A stretch of DNA of 64,000 nt from Synechococcus sp. CB0101 (GCF_000179235.2 NZ_CP039373.1:1643860-1707859); one strand, 5' to 3'. Numbered from the stretch's first letter, positions 34,609-43,096 are shown. Numbers and translations are program-made. The notes: a model not told the origin generated them from the sequence alone.

Positions 34609-36443
34609 CAGCCATTCTGGGTATCTCTGGCTATTACCACGACAGCGCTGCTGCTTTGGTGTTGGATGGAGAGGTTGTGAGCGCTGCGCAAGAGGAGCGC
34701 TTCAGTCGCAAAAAGCACGATGCAGGTTTCCCGCGTCACGCGATTCAGGCTTGTCTGGAGATCGGAGGTTTGGCCCTCGAGCAGCTTGACGCTGTTGTCT
34801 ATTACGAGAAACCGCTTCTCACCTTCGAGCGCTTGCTGGAAACCTATATCGGGGCTGCTCCGAGGGGCTCACGCTCGTTCATCTCGGCCATGACCGTATG
34901 GCTGCGCGAGAAGGTTTTCCTGAAGCAAGCACTCCGCGACGAGTTGAATCAACTTCGCACAGATGGTAGTGCCTCCCTCCCGCCGTTGTTGTTCAGCGAG
35001 CACCATTTATCCCATGCTGCTGCGGCGTTTTACCCCAGCCCCTTTGAGGAGGCTGTGGTGCTTTGCATGGATGGCGTGGGTGAATGGGCGACAACAACAG
35101 CCTGGATGGGGCGTGGTCATGAGCTAACGCCACTCTGGGACATCTCCTTTCCCCATTCCCTGGGACTGCTCTACTCGGCTTTTACGTATTACTGCGGATT
35201 CAAGGTTAATTCTGGTGAGTATAAGTTGATGGGTCTTGCTCCTTATGGGCAGCCCATTTACGCAGATCTTATTCGTGACCATTTAGTTGATGTCAAGCCT
35301 GATGGAACGTTTCGGCTTGATCTCCGCTACTTCAAATACCATCGTGGCTTCCGGATGACGAGTCGTCGCTTTGCGACGTTGTTTGGTCAACCACCACGCA
35401 GGCCTGAATCAGAGCTCACGCAGTTCCATATGGATCTCGCGGCGTCGATTCAGCGCGTGACAGAGGAGATTGTGCTGGCTCTTGCCCACTCGCTTCAGGC
35501 CGAAACCGGTGCCAAGAATCTCTGTCTAGCCGGAGGTGTAGCCCTCAACTGCGTGGCCAACGGTCGGCTTCTCAGGGAGGGTTTGTTTGAACACATCTGG
35601 ATCCAGCCCGCCAGCGGCGATGCAGGGTCTGCTCTGGGTGCGGCTTTGGTGGGCTGGTATCACAATCACCCTGAGCGCTTGGTCCGTGCCGGCGACGCGA
35701 TGCGTGGCACTTATCTGGGGCCAAGCTTCAGCAACGCCACTATCGCTAAAGAGTTGGATGCACTGTCTGCTCCATCTCATGAACTGCCAGATGATGAGCT
35801 CTTTGCCCGGCTCGCCGACTATCTCGATCAAGGCAAGGTCGTGGGATGGTTCAACGGTCGTATGGAATTTGGACCACGCTCTTTAGGCGCGCGGTCGATC
35901 CTGGGAGATCCACGCAACCGCACGATGCAGAGTGTGATGAACCTGAAGATCAAATACCGCGAGAGTTTTCGCCCTTTCGCACCCGCTGTGCTGGAGGAAG
36001 AGGTGCAGAACCAATTTGAACTCGTTCAACCCAGCCCCTATATGTTGTTGGTGGCTCCTGTGAAGAAGGAGCTGTGTCAGCCCATGACGAGCGATGAGGA
36101 GCAGCTGTTTGGTATCGAGAAGCTGAATGTGTGTCGTTCGAGCTTGCCGGCCATCACCCATGTGGACTATTCGGCTCGCGTTCAAACGGTCAGCGCTCAG
36201 ACCAACCCTCGCTTCCATGCACTGCTCCAGGCTTTTCAGCAGCGCACGGGTTGCCCAACCCTGGTGAATACCAGTTTCAACGTTCGTGGCGAGCCGATCG
36301 TGTGCACGCCATCCGATGCCTACCGCTGCTTCATGCGCACGGATATGGATGTTCTCGTTCTCGAGAATCACCTCTTGCTGAAGGATGAACAGCCCCAGGC
36401 CCCCGATGACCAGAGCTGGATGGAGGAATTTGAGCTCGACTGA
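34605..36443 (+). CDS. NodU/CmcH-type O-carbamoyltransferase
   Basis: Transfers a carbamoyl group from carbamoyl phosphate, by way of carbamoyl-AMP, to a hydroxyl of a sugar or other small molecule. The 612-residue protein has the N-terminal Kae1-like domain (ILGISGYYHDSAAALV, QEERFSRKKHD, EHHLSHAAAAF at 132-142, CMDGVGEW). The C-terminal YrdC-like half contains GRMEFGPRSLGARSILGDPR, YRESFRPFAP and TGCPTLVNTSFNVRGEPIV. The ATG at 34605 overlaps the sulfotransferase stop, and the stop overlaps the SxtJ start (TGATG). The substrate is probably surface polysaccharide, given the neighbours; the name SxtI-like would not mean saxitoxin. Confidence 0.9.
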   Translation: MTAILGISGYYHDSAAALVLDGEVVSAAQEERFSRKKHDAGFPRHAIQACLEIGGLALEQLDAVVYYEKPLLTFERLLETYIGAAPRGSRSFISAMTVWLREKVFLKQALRDELNQLRTDGSASLPPLLFSEHHLSHAAAAFYPSPFEEAVVLCMDGVGEWATTTAWMGRGHELTPLWDISFPHSLGLLYSAFTYYCGFKVNSGEYKLMGLAPYGQPIYADLIRDHLVDVKPDGTFRLDLRYFKYHRGFRMTSRRFATLFGQPPRRPESELTQFHMDLAASIQRVTEEIVLALAHSLQAETGAKNLCLAGGVALNCVANGRLLREGLFEHIWIQPASGDAGSALGAALVGWYHNHPERLVRAGDAMRGTYLGPSFSNATIAKELDALSAPSHELPDDELFARLADYLDQGKVVGWFNGRMEFGPRSLGARSILGDPRNRTMQSVMNLKIKYRESFRPFAPAVLEEEVQNQFELVQPSPYMLLVAPVKKELCQPMTSDEEQLFGIEKLNVCRSSLPAITHVDYSARVQTVSAQTNPRFHALLQAFQQRTGCPTLVNTSFNVRGEPIVCTPSDAYRCFMRTDMDVLVLENHLLLKDEQPQAPDDQSWMEEFELD

Positions 36444-36853
36444 TGGCTAACAACGTTGCACATCCCGTTCCCTCAATCCGCCAACTCCGAGAGTTTGGGC
36501 TAGTCGTGGGTTCTCTCATCGCCGTGGTGTTCGGCTGGCTTTTGCCAGCTCTCCATCGTCATCCACCCATTGTCTGGCCCTTCTGGGTTGGCATCCCCCT
36601 CTTTATCTTGGGTCTGTGCGCTCCCAGCCTCTTGCGCCACCCCTATCGAGCCTGGATGGCTCTAGGCCATGCCCTTGGCTGGGTGAATGGTCGGATCGTG
36701 TTGGGAGTTGTTTATTGGGTTGTGCTTCAGCCCATTGCCTTGGTGATGCGGCTGTCGGGCCATGATCCTCTCCGTCGTCGTTGGGACCCCAGCGCTTCGA
36801 CCTACCGCGAACTTCGCAAGCCTGGGTCAATTAATCTCAACACCCCTTTCTGA
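36443..36853 (+). CDS. SxtJ-family membrane protein
   Basis: The 136-residue product has four hydrophobic helices (about 18-36, 44-60, 70-85, 88-103) and the C-terminal signature LRRRWDPSASTYRE typical of SxtJ-like proteins. Function is unknown, but it is nearly always next to a carbamoyltransferase and a DUF5989 protein. Here the DUF5989 gene is missing from its usual place and a single copy stands near 16.8 kb. Translation is coupled to the carbamoyltransferase. Confidence 0.8.
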   Translation: MANNVAHPVPSIRQLREFGLVVGSLIAVVFGWLLPALHRHPPIVWPFWVGIPLFILGLCAPSLLRHPYRAWMALGHALGWVNGRIVLGVVYWVVLQPIALVMRLSGHDPLRRRWDPSASTYRELRKPGSINLNTPF

Positions 36854-36865
36854 TCTCTGTTTGAG

Positions 36866-38116
36866 TCAGCAAGTGACTAGCTTCGGCGCATCTGCCCGCA
36901 GATCGCAAAGGCCGAAGGTGCTGCTGGGCTCATGCTCTACCACCTTGAAGGTGTCGATATCAACGATGCGATGCAGGAAACGTCGATCTTCACCTCGCCA
37001 CAAGCCGGCACTGATGAAATAGGTGCCAGCGATCAGGCCGCCGCGGAATAGAAAGTCGAGACTGAAGCGGTCGGCGTGCTCAAGCGCCCTAACCTCTTCA
37101 GCGGTGGGGTCCCAACGCTGCCCTGTGATCTGAATTCCGTCCTGCGTGGCGAGATTGCAACCTGCATGCAGTTCTTGAAGGTCACGCCTGTCGAGAGGCT
37201 TGTCCAAGCTGTAGTGGAACCTCAGCCGGAATGGTTCGCCCATGGCGCACAATTTGATTGGTTCCTCGATCCCATTCAGGATTTCAAGTCCTCTGATCGC
37301 ACCTCCGTTTTCCGGATAGCGCACGGTGGTGTGGGGTTGCACGGCTTGCGCTTGTTCCGCTTCCCATGGGCTGTCACCGCTGGCGCTGCTCAGTTGTTGG
37401 TACGCCGTCACCACGCGCTTGGGCGTGTCGTGCAGGAGGAGTTGTCCGTGGTCGAGCAGCAGGGCCTCGTCGCAGTGCTTAATGATCTGCGGGCAGCTGT
37501 GGCTCACGAGCAGGATGGCTGTACCTTTCTCGCGGAGCCTATTGATGTGATTGAAGCACTTGCGCTGAAAATACTCGTCTCCTACGGCTAAGGCTTCGTC
37601 AACAACCAGCACATCGGGTTCGATGTTGGCCTGCACGGCAAAAGCGAGCCGCAGCGCCATGCCGCTGGAATAAGTCTTAACTGACTGCTGCACAAAATCG
37701 CCAATGTCGGCGAAGCTGAGAATCGCGTCGAGCCGTTCGTTTGTTTCGCGATCGCTCAGCCCTAGCAGAGCCGCGTTGAGGTAGATGTTCTCAAGCCCGG
37801 TGAACTCTGGATTAAAACCGCTGCCGAGCTCCAGTAGAGCCGCAACTCGGCCCCTGCATTGCATGGATCCGCTGGTTGGAGTGAGTGTTCCACAGAGCAG
37901 CTGTAGAAGTGTGCTTTTCCCTGATCCGTTACGGCCCACCACTCCAAGCGTGCGGCCCTTTTCGAGGCGGAAACTCACATTTCTTAGAGCCCAAAACGGT
38001 TCATAGAAACGGCGCTTGCCTGGCCAGAGCCCCTGCAGCAACCTGCCCCTAGGTGAACGGAAGACTCGGTAGCACTTGCTTAGTTCCTTGGCCTTGATGG
38101 CTGGTTCGGTATCCAT
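36866..38116 (-). CDS. wzt: Polysaccharide exporter ATPase, Wzt-like
   Basis: A 416-residue ATPase with GRNGSGKST at 61-69, signature YSSGM at 150-154 and VVDEALAVGD at 172-181. About 160 residues after the nucleotide domain resemble the Wzt C-terminal carbohydrate-recognition domain (YRYPENGG-like VRYPENGG, FRLRFHYS, TYFISAGLW, FKVVEH). Such proteins recognise the terminal sugar or modification of a finished lipid-linked glycan and export it with the Wzm permease. It converges with the SxtJ gene (12-base gap) and follows wzm after 9 bases. The sugar recognised could carry the carbamoyl or sulfate group added by the neighbours. Confidence 0.88.
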   Translation of the reverse strand: MDTEPAIKAKELSKCYRVFRSPRGRLLQGLWPGKRRFYEPFWALRNVSFRLEKGRTLGVVGRNGSGKSTLLQLLCGTLTPTSGSMQCRGRVAALLELGSGFNPEFTGLENIYLNAALLGLSDRETNERLDAILSFADIGDFVQQSVKTYSSGMALRLAFAVQANIEPDVLVVDEALAVGDEYFQRKCFNHINRLREKGTAILLVSHSCPQIIKHCDEALLLDHGQLLLHDTPKRVVTAYQQLSSASGDSPWEAEQAQAVQPHTTVRYPENGGAIRGLEILNGIEEPIKLCAMGEPFRLRFHYSLDKPLDRRDLQELHAGCNLATQDGIQITGQRWDPTAEEVRALEHADRFSLDFLFRGGLIAGTYFISAGLWRGEDRRFLHRIVDIDTFKVVEHEPSSTFGLCDLRADAPKLVTC

Positions 38117-38125
38117 GGCTCGTTT

Positions 38126-38926
38126 TCAGATCACGTCTGCAAAACCGCGGCGTGCTCGCCCAAAGAGCTGATGGCTCCATTCACATAGGATGAGGCTGGC
38201 AGGAATCCCGATCAAAAGATAGAGAAAACTTGGTGCTTCAGCAGTGATCAGTACGCGCCGTGTCTGTTCGATCACCAGCACCAGAGGGTTAGCAAGAAGG
38301 ACGGGCTGCCAGCGCTCTGGCAGTGCTGTAACCGGATAGAAGATGGCACTGAGAAACATCAAAACGCTGAGTCCAACACTGACCAGTTGTGGAAGATCCC
38401 GCAAATAAACGCCTAGAGCTGACAGTAGCCATCCAAGCGCAAGGCAGCCAAGTAGAAGAGGTAGCCAAACCACTGGTAGCCAAAGTGCCGTGATTGGGAT
38501 CGACCCGATGGCCATCAGTTCAAAGACCCCAAGCACAATCAGACTGGTGCATGCGTGAAAACCGGCGGCAGCTACGCTGGTTGCAGCCAATAGCTCCAGC
38601 GGAAACACCACTTTTGTAACGTAGCTTGGCTGGCTCAAGATGAGCGTGGGTGCTTTGCTGATGCATTCAGCAAACAGGTTGAACACGATCAGCCCCGCGA
38701 AGAGATTGATTGCAAACCCCAGTGGACCAGCTTGTTGGAGATCAGGCCAACGCGCTTTGAAGACCGTTGAAAACACAAATGTGTAGACGGCCAGCATCAA
38801 CAATGGGTTGAGGAGGCTCCAGCTCCAACCCAATACCGAGCCGCGATACCGACCAGCCACCTCCCGTTGGGTCAATCTCCAGAGGAGCGTGCGGTGTTGC
38901 AGTAGTGATCGTGGAAAACCCAACAC
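38126..38926 (-). CDS. wzm: Polysaccharide exporter permease, Wzm-like
   Basis: The 266-residue ABC-2 permease has six predicted membrane helices, an amphipathic N-terminus (LLWRLTQREVAGRYRGSVLGWSWSLLNPLLML) and ISKAPTLILSQPSYVTKVVFPLELL, both typical of O-antigen/capsule exporters. It works as a dimer with the Wzt-like ATPase encoded 9 bases downstream. Its own start lies just 2 bases after the cysE stop, so it may be transcribed from the cysE promoter. Confidence 0.9.
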   Translation of the reverse strand: MLGFPRSLLQHRTLLWRLTQREVAGRYRGSVLGWSWSLLNPLLMLAVYTFVFSTVFKARWPDLQQAGPLGFAINLFAGLIVFNLFAECISKAPTLILSQPSYVTKVVFPLELLAATSVAAAGFHACTSLIVLGVFELMAIGSIPITALWLPVVWLPLLLGCLALGWLLSALGVYLRDLPQLVSVGLSVLMFLSAIFYPVTALPERWQPVLLANPLVLVIEQTRRVLITAEAPSFLYLLIGIPASLILCEWSHQLFGRARRGFADVI

Positions 38927-38928
38927 GA

Positions 38929-39681
38929 TTACGCTCGCTCATCCTGACCGAGAAACTCAAGAATCTCACGGTCCTTGAGGCTCTGAGCTTCGCCGCGGCA
39001 GGGTTCCAGCAGCGGCCGCCCCGCCGCCAGCTCCCGCAGGCAGGCCTGGGTGCGTGCCAGCTCCCCTTCCAGCTGATCGATCCGCTCCATCAGGTTGCGG
39101 ATCACCCGCGCTTCGGCATCCGGCAGGGCCGAGTGGGCGAGGGGGTCGATGCGCACGCCGCTCTGGTGGATCACGCGGCCGGGGATGCCCACCACGGTGC
39201 TGTCTGGCGCCACATCGCGCAGCACCACCGAACCGGCCCCGATGCGCGTGTTCGCACCCACCTTGATGGCCCCGAGCACCTTGGCGCCGGCGCCTACCAC
39301 CACGTTCGCGGCCAGGGTTGGGTGGCGTTTGCCGTGGGCTTTGCCGGTGCCCCCCAGGGTTACCCCTTGATACAGCAGGCACTGATCACCGATCACGGCG
39401 GTTTCACCGATCACCACGCCCATGCCGTGGTCGATGAACACGCCTTTGCCGATCTGGGCGCCGGGGTGGATTTCAATCCCGGTGAGCCAGCGGCCCAGTT
39501 GGCTCAGGACCCTGGCGGCCAGGGGCGTGAACGGCCAGCGCAAGCGCCACAGGCTGTGGCTGAAGCGATGCAGCGTGAGGGCGTGCAGGCCTGGATAGCA
39601 GCACAGGATCTCCAGCACCCCGCGAGCTGCCGGGTCGCGCTCCTTGATGATCGCCAGATCGGCGCGCAGGGCGTTGAGCAT
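38929..39681 (-). CDS. cysE: Serine O-acetyltransferase
   Basis: Makes O-acetylserine from serine and acetyl-CoA, the first step of cysteine synthesis. The 250-residue protein has the N-terminal helical part ([19 protein letters not shown]), the left-handed beta-helix hexapeptides, and the acceptor site block [28 protein letters not shown] 50-residue C-terminal extension with coiled-coil character ([15 protein letters not shown]) is longer than in enterobacterial enzymes. Start ATG 39681. It is divergent from a VapBC pair (42 bases) and head of the block cysE-wzm-wzt. Confidence 0.95.
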   Translation of the reverse strand: MLNALRADLAIIKERDPAARGVLEILCCYPGLHALTLHRFSHSLWRLRWPFTPLAARVLSQLGRWLTGIEIHPGAQIGKGVFIDHGMGVVIGETAVIGDQCLLYQGVTLGGTGKAHGKRHPTLAANVVVGAGAKVLGAIKVGANTRIGAGSVVLRDVAPDSTVVGIPGRVIHQSGVRIDPLAHSALPDAEARVIRNLMERIDQLEGELARTQACLRELAAGRPLLEPCRGEAQSLKDREILEFLGQDERA

Positions 39682-39723
39682 CGGCAGAGTCTGGCGTGCG
39701 GCGCGCCGAGCGGCAAAAGTAGT

Positions 39724-39999
39724 ATGACAATGAGATATGACGGTGAGGCTGTGGTGCGGGCGCGATTGTTCATGAGTGGCCGCAGTCAGGCCCTGCGCTT
39801 GCCGGCGCGGCTGCGGCTACGGGGGCCGGATGTGGAGATCGAGCCCATCGGCGACGGTTTGTGGGTGCAGCCCTGCGCCGATCCTTCTGAGGGGTTGGGC
39901 GATTGGCTCGAGCGCTTCTATGCCGATCACCCTCCGCTGCCCGTGGAGTTTTTGGAGGATCGCCAGGATCAGCAGCCCCAGGAGCGCGACTGGGCGTGA
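39724..39999 (+). CDS. vapB: VapB-type (AbrB-like) antitoxin
   Basis: The 91-residue product contains [19 protein letters not shown], the swapped-hairpin DNA-binding core of VapB/VagC antitoxins, followed by [14 protein letters not shown] and an acidic, Trp-containing tail for toxin binding. Starts at ATG 39724 or 39730 are both possible; 39730 gives MRYDGEA. The stop overlaps the VapC start (GTGA). Confidence 0.85.
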   Translation: MTMRYDGEAVVRARLFMSGRSQALRLPARLRLRGPDVEIEPIGDGLWVQPCADPSEGLGDWLERFYADHPPLPVEFLEDRQDQQPQERDWA

Positions 40000-40397
40000 G
40001 GCGCACCCTCGATACCAATATCTGCAGCTATGTGCTGCGCAAGCGCCCCGTGCAGGTGGTGGAGCGCTTCCGCCAGCTCGATCGCCGGCAGCTCTGGCTT
40101 TCCGCCATCGTGGCGGCGGAATTGCGATTCGGGGCGGAAAAGCTGGGGTCCAGCCGATTTCGCGGTTCCGTTGAGGCCTGGCTCTCCGGGTTTGAGTTGC
40201 GTGATTGGCCATTGGCGGCCACGCACCACTACGCCCGCTTGCGGGCGCAGCTGGAAGCCAAGGGCACACCCGTGGGCAACCTTGATTTGATGATTGCCGC
40301 CCACGCTCTAGCGGAAGACAGCGTGGTGATCACCAACAACGCGCGCGAATTTCACCGCATCCCGGGCGTGGCGGTGGAGGAGTGGCAGTTGGATTGA
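39996..40397 (+). CDS. vapC: VapC-family PIN ribonuclease toxin
   Basis: The 133-residue product opens [14 protein letters not shown] with the first catalytic Asp at 6, has SAIVAAELRFGAEK carrying the conserved Glu, and a C-terminal GNLDLMIAAHALAEDSVVITNN with the remaining Asp residues. This is the tRNA(fMet)-cleaving VapC type in many bacteria; the target here is not known. The GTG start at 39996 overlaps the antitoxin stop. The module is intact. Confidence 0.92.
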   Translation: MRRTLDTNICSYVLRKRPVQVVERFRQLDRRQLWLSAIVAAELRFGAEKLGSSRFRGSVEAWLSGFELRDWPLAATHHYARLRAQLEAKGTPVGNLDLMIAAHALAEDSVVITNNAREFHRIPGVAVEEWQLD

Positions 40398-40416
40398 AAC
40401 GGCGCCCCGAGCGGTT

Positions 40417-41406
40417 TCAGACCGCCAGCAGGCCGATCTCCTTGCGCAGTAGATTGATGGTGGCGCTGCCCAGGTAGCTCTGGGCGCAGTGCACCTGGGG
40501 CAGGCGCATCAGCTGGGCGCGGTTCTGGCGCAGATTCTGCTCCACCAGCGGCAGGCTGGGGCGATCGCAGAGCACGTGGCTGGAGGCCCGCAAGAGAGCC
40601 AGCAGGCGACTGCTCACATCCGGCGTGGCCGTCATCAGCAGCAGCTCATTGCCGCGCATGCTGTGCAGGATCACCTCCGCGGCCCGCAGGATGCCGGGGC
40701 TGATGCTCACCAGGCCCACGCAGCTGCCGACCTTGAGGTCTTTTAGCAGATCGAGTTCGTGGCGGAAGTCGTTGAGGTCTACCGGCACGGCGCGCACGCT
40801 GTGGCGGCGCGCAATCTCCTCCACGGGCTGGAGGAAGTAGCGGCTCGTTACCACCGTGCCGTTGCTGGAACTCTCAAGCACACTTTCGAGCTCTTCCATC
40901 GGCACCACCTCAACGGGCACCTCCAGGTGGGGGGTGAGCTCTTCGGCGATCAGCATCGAAGCGCCGATGTCTTCGCGAGGGGTGCTCACCAGCACCCGGG
41001 CGCCGCAGCGCAGGCGCCAATCAATCTCGCGGGTGAACAGATCGCGGGCCTGTTGGAGGGTGCAGCCGGCGTTGAGCAACCCATCCACGCTTTGGCGCAC
41101 CTCCCGGTCGATGTCGGGCAGGTGGCGGCTGCGGGGGCCCGGGGCGGGCTTGATCTCGCGCGGATTCTGTTGATCGCGCACGTAGATGCCGGAGCCGGCC
41201 ATGGCTTCCACCACGCCGTCATTCTCCAGCTGGCGGTACACCTTGCTGATTGTGTTGCGGTGCAGGCCGGTCTGCATTGCCAGCTGGCGCGTGCTCGGCA
41301 ATCGATGGCCCGGCGGGAAGTGCCGCGCGGCGATCGCAAAGCAGATCTGGTTGTACAGCTGGCTCGACGCTGGGATGTCGCTGTCCTGCTGAATGTGGAA
41401 CCGCAA
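40417..41406 (-). CDS. GntR-family transcriptional regulator
   Basis: The 329-residue product has an N-terminal winged helix with SSQLYNQICFAIAARHFPPGHRLPSTRQLAMQTGLHRNTISKVYRQL and GVVEAMAGSGIYVR, matching a GntR regulator found throughout picocyanobacteria. The C-terminal 230 residues are not an aminotransferase and their ligand is unknown. I choose TTG 41406 (reading LRFHIQQDSDIP); the frame extends to 41538 but the extra residues do not fit. It is divergent from the hydrolase gene, with a 215-base gap carrying ATCTGTAC half-sites near 41528. Confidence 0.85.
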   Translation of the reverse strand: MRFHIQQDSDIPASSQLYNQICFAIAARHFPPGHRLPSTRQLAMQTGLHRNTISKVYRQLENDGVVEAMAGSGIYVRDQQNPREIKPAPGPRSRHLPDIDREVRQSVDGLLNAGCTLQQARDLFTREIDWRLRCGARVLVSTPREDIGASMLIAEELTPHLEVPVEVVPMEELESVLESSSNGTVVTSRYFLQPVEEIARRHSVRAVPVDLNDFRHELDLLKDLKVGSCVGLVSISPGILRAAEVILHSMRGNELLLMTATPDVSSRLLALLRASSHVLCDRPSLPLVEQNLRQNRAQLMRLPQVHCAQSYLGSATINLLRKEIGLLAV

Positions 41407-41621
41407 ATCGGAGTGGCACAACGCTGCGGCGCCACCATACGGAGCTTTGGAGCCGGTGACAATTGCAATCCCGGCATAAGCGGGTGTGCCGGTTGTGGTT
41501 GGCGGCGCGCGCATCCGTATTCTGTCCAATCTGTACAAAAACCTGGATCGTGTGTTGCAGGTGTTCTGATGTGGTCAATCGCGCGGTTAGTCGCGATCCA
41601 TCACTCCTGCACCCCGACGCG

Positions 41622-42359
41622 ATGGCGATTCAGGCGAATTGGACTGAGGTGATGACTCCCCAAGGCGTGATGCCCGTTTGGTGGGCTCGGCCTGAGGCCC
41701 CCCGCGCCGCCGTGTTGGTGCTGCCGGAGGTGTTCGGCGTGAACGGCTGGGTGCGCAGCGTGGCGGATCGCTTGGCGGAACAGGGTTATGCCGCTCTGGC
41801 GATCAGCACCTTTTGGCGCACGGCCCCGCACTTGGAGGCTGATTACAACGAGGCCGGTCTTGCCCTGGGGCGTGAGCATCGCGATCAGGTGCGCGCCGAT
41901 CAGCTCCGCGCCGACGTGGCGGCTGCCGCCGCATGGCTGCAGCGCAACCACAGCGCTGATGGGCTCGCCAGCAAGCCGCTCGGCTGCGTGGGCTTTTGCT
42001 TCGGAGGCCACCTGGCGATGCTGGCGGCCACCCTGCCGGTGATTGCCGCAACCTGCGATTTCTATGGCGCGCGCGTCTCCACCGATCGGCCCGGAGGTGG
42101 TGCTCCCACGCTCGCGGATGTGCCGCAGATTCCCGGCCGGTTGTGGTGTTTCTGCGGCGATCAGGATCCGCTGATGCCCCCAGAGGAGCTCAGCGCCATC
42201 AACCAGTCCCTGGCTGCGGTGCCCGGCGGCCGCCATCGCTTCGTGCTGGCTCCGGGGGCCGGCCATGGTTACATGTGCGAAGCCCGTGGAGATTTCCACC
42301 CTGAAGCCTCAGCAGCAGGCTGGGCGGCGATGCTTGAGCTGTTCAGTGAGGCGCTCTGA
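41622..42359 (+). CDS. Dienelactone hydrolase family protein
   Basis: A 245-residue alpha/beta hydrolase with the Cys nucleophile in GFCFGG (Cys126), Asp182 in GDQDPLMP and His215 in GAGHGY, the Cys-Asp-His triad of dienelactone hydrolases, plus Glu36 in LPEVFGV. The substrate in cyanobacteria is unknown. The frame is open from 41463, but ATG 41622 fits the family N-terminus (TEVMTPQGVMPVWWARP). It is divergent from the GntR gene, which could control it. Confidence 0.88.
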   Translation: MAIQANWTEVMTPQGVMPVWWARPEAPRAAVLVLPEVFGVNGWVRSVADRLAEQGYAALAISTFWRTAPHLEADYNEAGLALGREHRDQVRADQLRADVAAAAAWLQRNHSADGLASKPLGCVGFCFGGHLAMLAATLPVIAATCDFYGARVSTDRPGGGAPTLADVPQIPGRLWCFCGDQDPLMPPEELSAINQSLAAVPGGRHRFVLAPGAGHGYMCEARGDFHPEASAAGWAAMLELFSEAL

Positions 42360-42389
42360 TGGTTGAGCTGTTGATTGGCTTCCCCCGTC

Positions 42390-42782
42390 TCACCAAAGCA
42401 GCCGGCAGGGGAAGTCGCGAAGGGCAGCATTGATGCTCACCAGCGTGAGTGATTCCAGCTCCGCCTGGGCCACCAGAAGGCGATCGAACGGATCGCGGTG
42501 AGCATGGGGGTAGCCGCCGGCTCTCAGCCCATGCCTGAGATCAACGGACAACAGTTCAAAGCCCTGAGCAGCCAGAAGACACGGCAGATCACTCAGAAGG
42601 GGTTCGGCGATCTCGAGTTTTCCAAGACGCACCTTGGTGGCTAGCTCCCAGGCCGTCGCCGCACTCACGAACACCTGGTTCGACGATTCTGCGATCGCTG
42701 CAGATGCTGCCCCGGACAGCCTGGATGGCTCCGCCAGCCATCAGAGCAAGGCGTGGGTGTCGAGCAGCAACGGATGATCCAC
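42390..42782 (-). pseudogene. VapC-type PIN toxin gene with nonsense codon
   Basis: Starting at GTG 42782 the frame reads DHPLLLDTHALL, then TGA at 42741-42743, then WLAEPSRLSGAASAAIAE, followed by VFVSAATAWELATKVRLGKLEI and HRDPFDRLLVAQAELE. This is a complete PIN toxin of the LLLDTH group, apart from the stop at codon 14, where Trp is usual (LLWWL). Start choice: GTG 2 bases after the antitoxin stop. The toxin is inactive unless readthrough occurs. An internal start at 42674 would lack the first catalytic Asp. Confidence 0.8.
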
Positions 42783-42784
42783 GC

Positions 42785-43033
42785 TCAAGGGAGTGGGATC
42801 TCGAAAGCCCGCAACTCATCCTCAGGGAGAGCCTCCAGCAAAATCTCCGGAGGCGGCAATTGGAGCTGGCCGGCCAGAACGCCGGGTTGGCGTTGCGGCG
42901 CGGGAGTTTCCAGAGGCACGAGCCGGGCCCAAGGCTTTCCGCCTTTGGCCACCACGATGGTTTCACCAGCGTGAGCGGCATCAATCAAGCGCGAAAAATG
43001 GGTTTTCGCCTCATGCACGTTGACAGTGCGCAT
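42785..43033 (-). CDS. Phd/YefM-type antitoxin, partner toxin broken
   Basis: The 82-residue product begins MRTVNVHEAKTHFSRLIDAAHAGETIVVAKGGKPWARLVP, a textbook Phd/YefM start, and ends in an acidic LPEDELRAFEIPLP toxin-binding tail. It is about half identical by eye to the antitoxin at 14641-14889. The frame is intact although its toxin gene, 2 bases downstream, carries an early stop. An orphan antitoxin can persist as a regulator or as protection against related toxins. Confidence 0.88.
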   Translation of the reverse strand: MRTVNVHEAKTHFSRLIDAAHAGETIVVAKGGKPWARLVPLETPAPQRQPGVLAGQLQLPPPEILLEALPEDELRAFEIPLP

Positions 43034-43096
43034 CCACGCCCTGCGGGAGGTTCCAGCTTGGTCCGGTTGTGGACTAACGGCGGATCGGGCTGACCT

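Noticed and set aside
34605-36853. Saxitoxin-type biosynthesis suggested by SxtI/SxtJ-like genes
   Set aside because: Carbamoyltransferase and SxtJ-like genes are common in polysaccharide clusters. No sxtA or other toxin biosynthesis genes are present.
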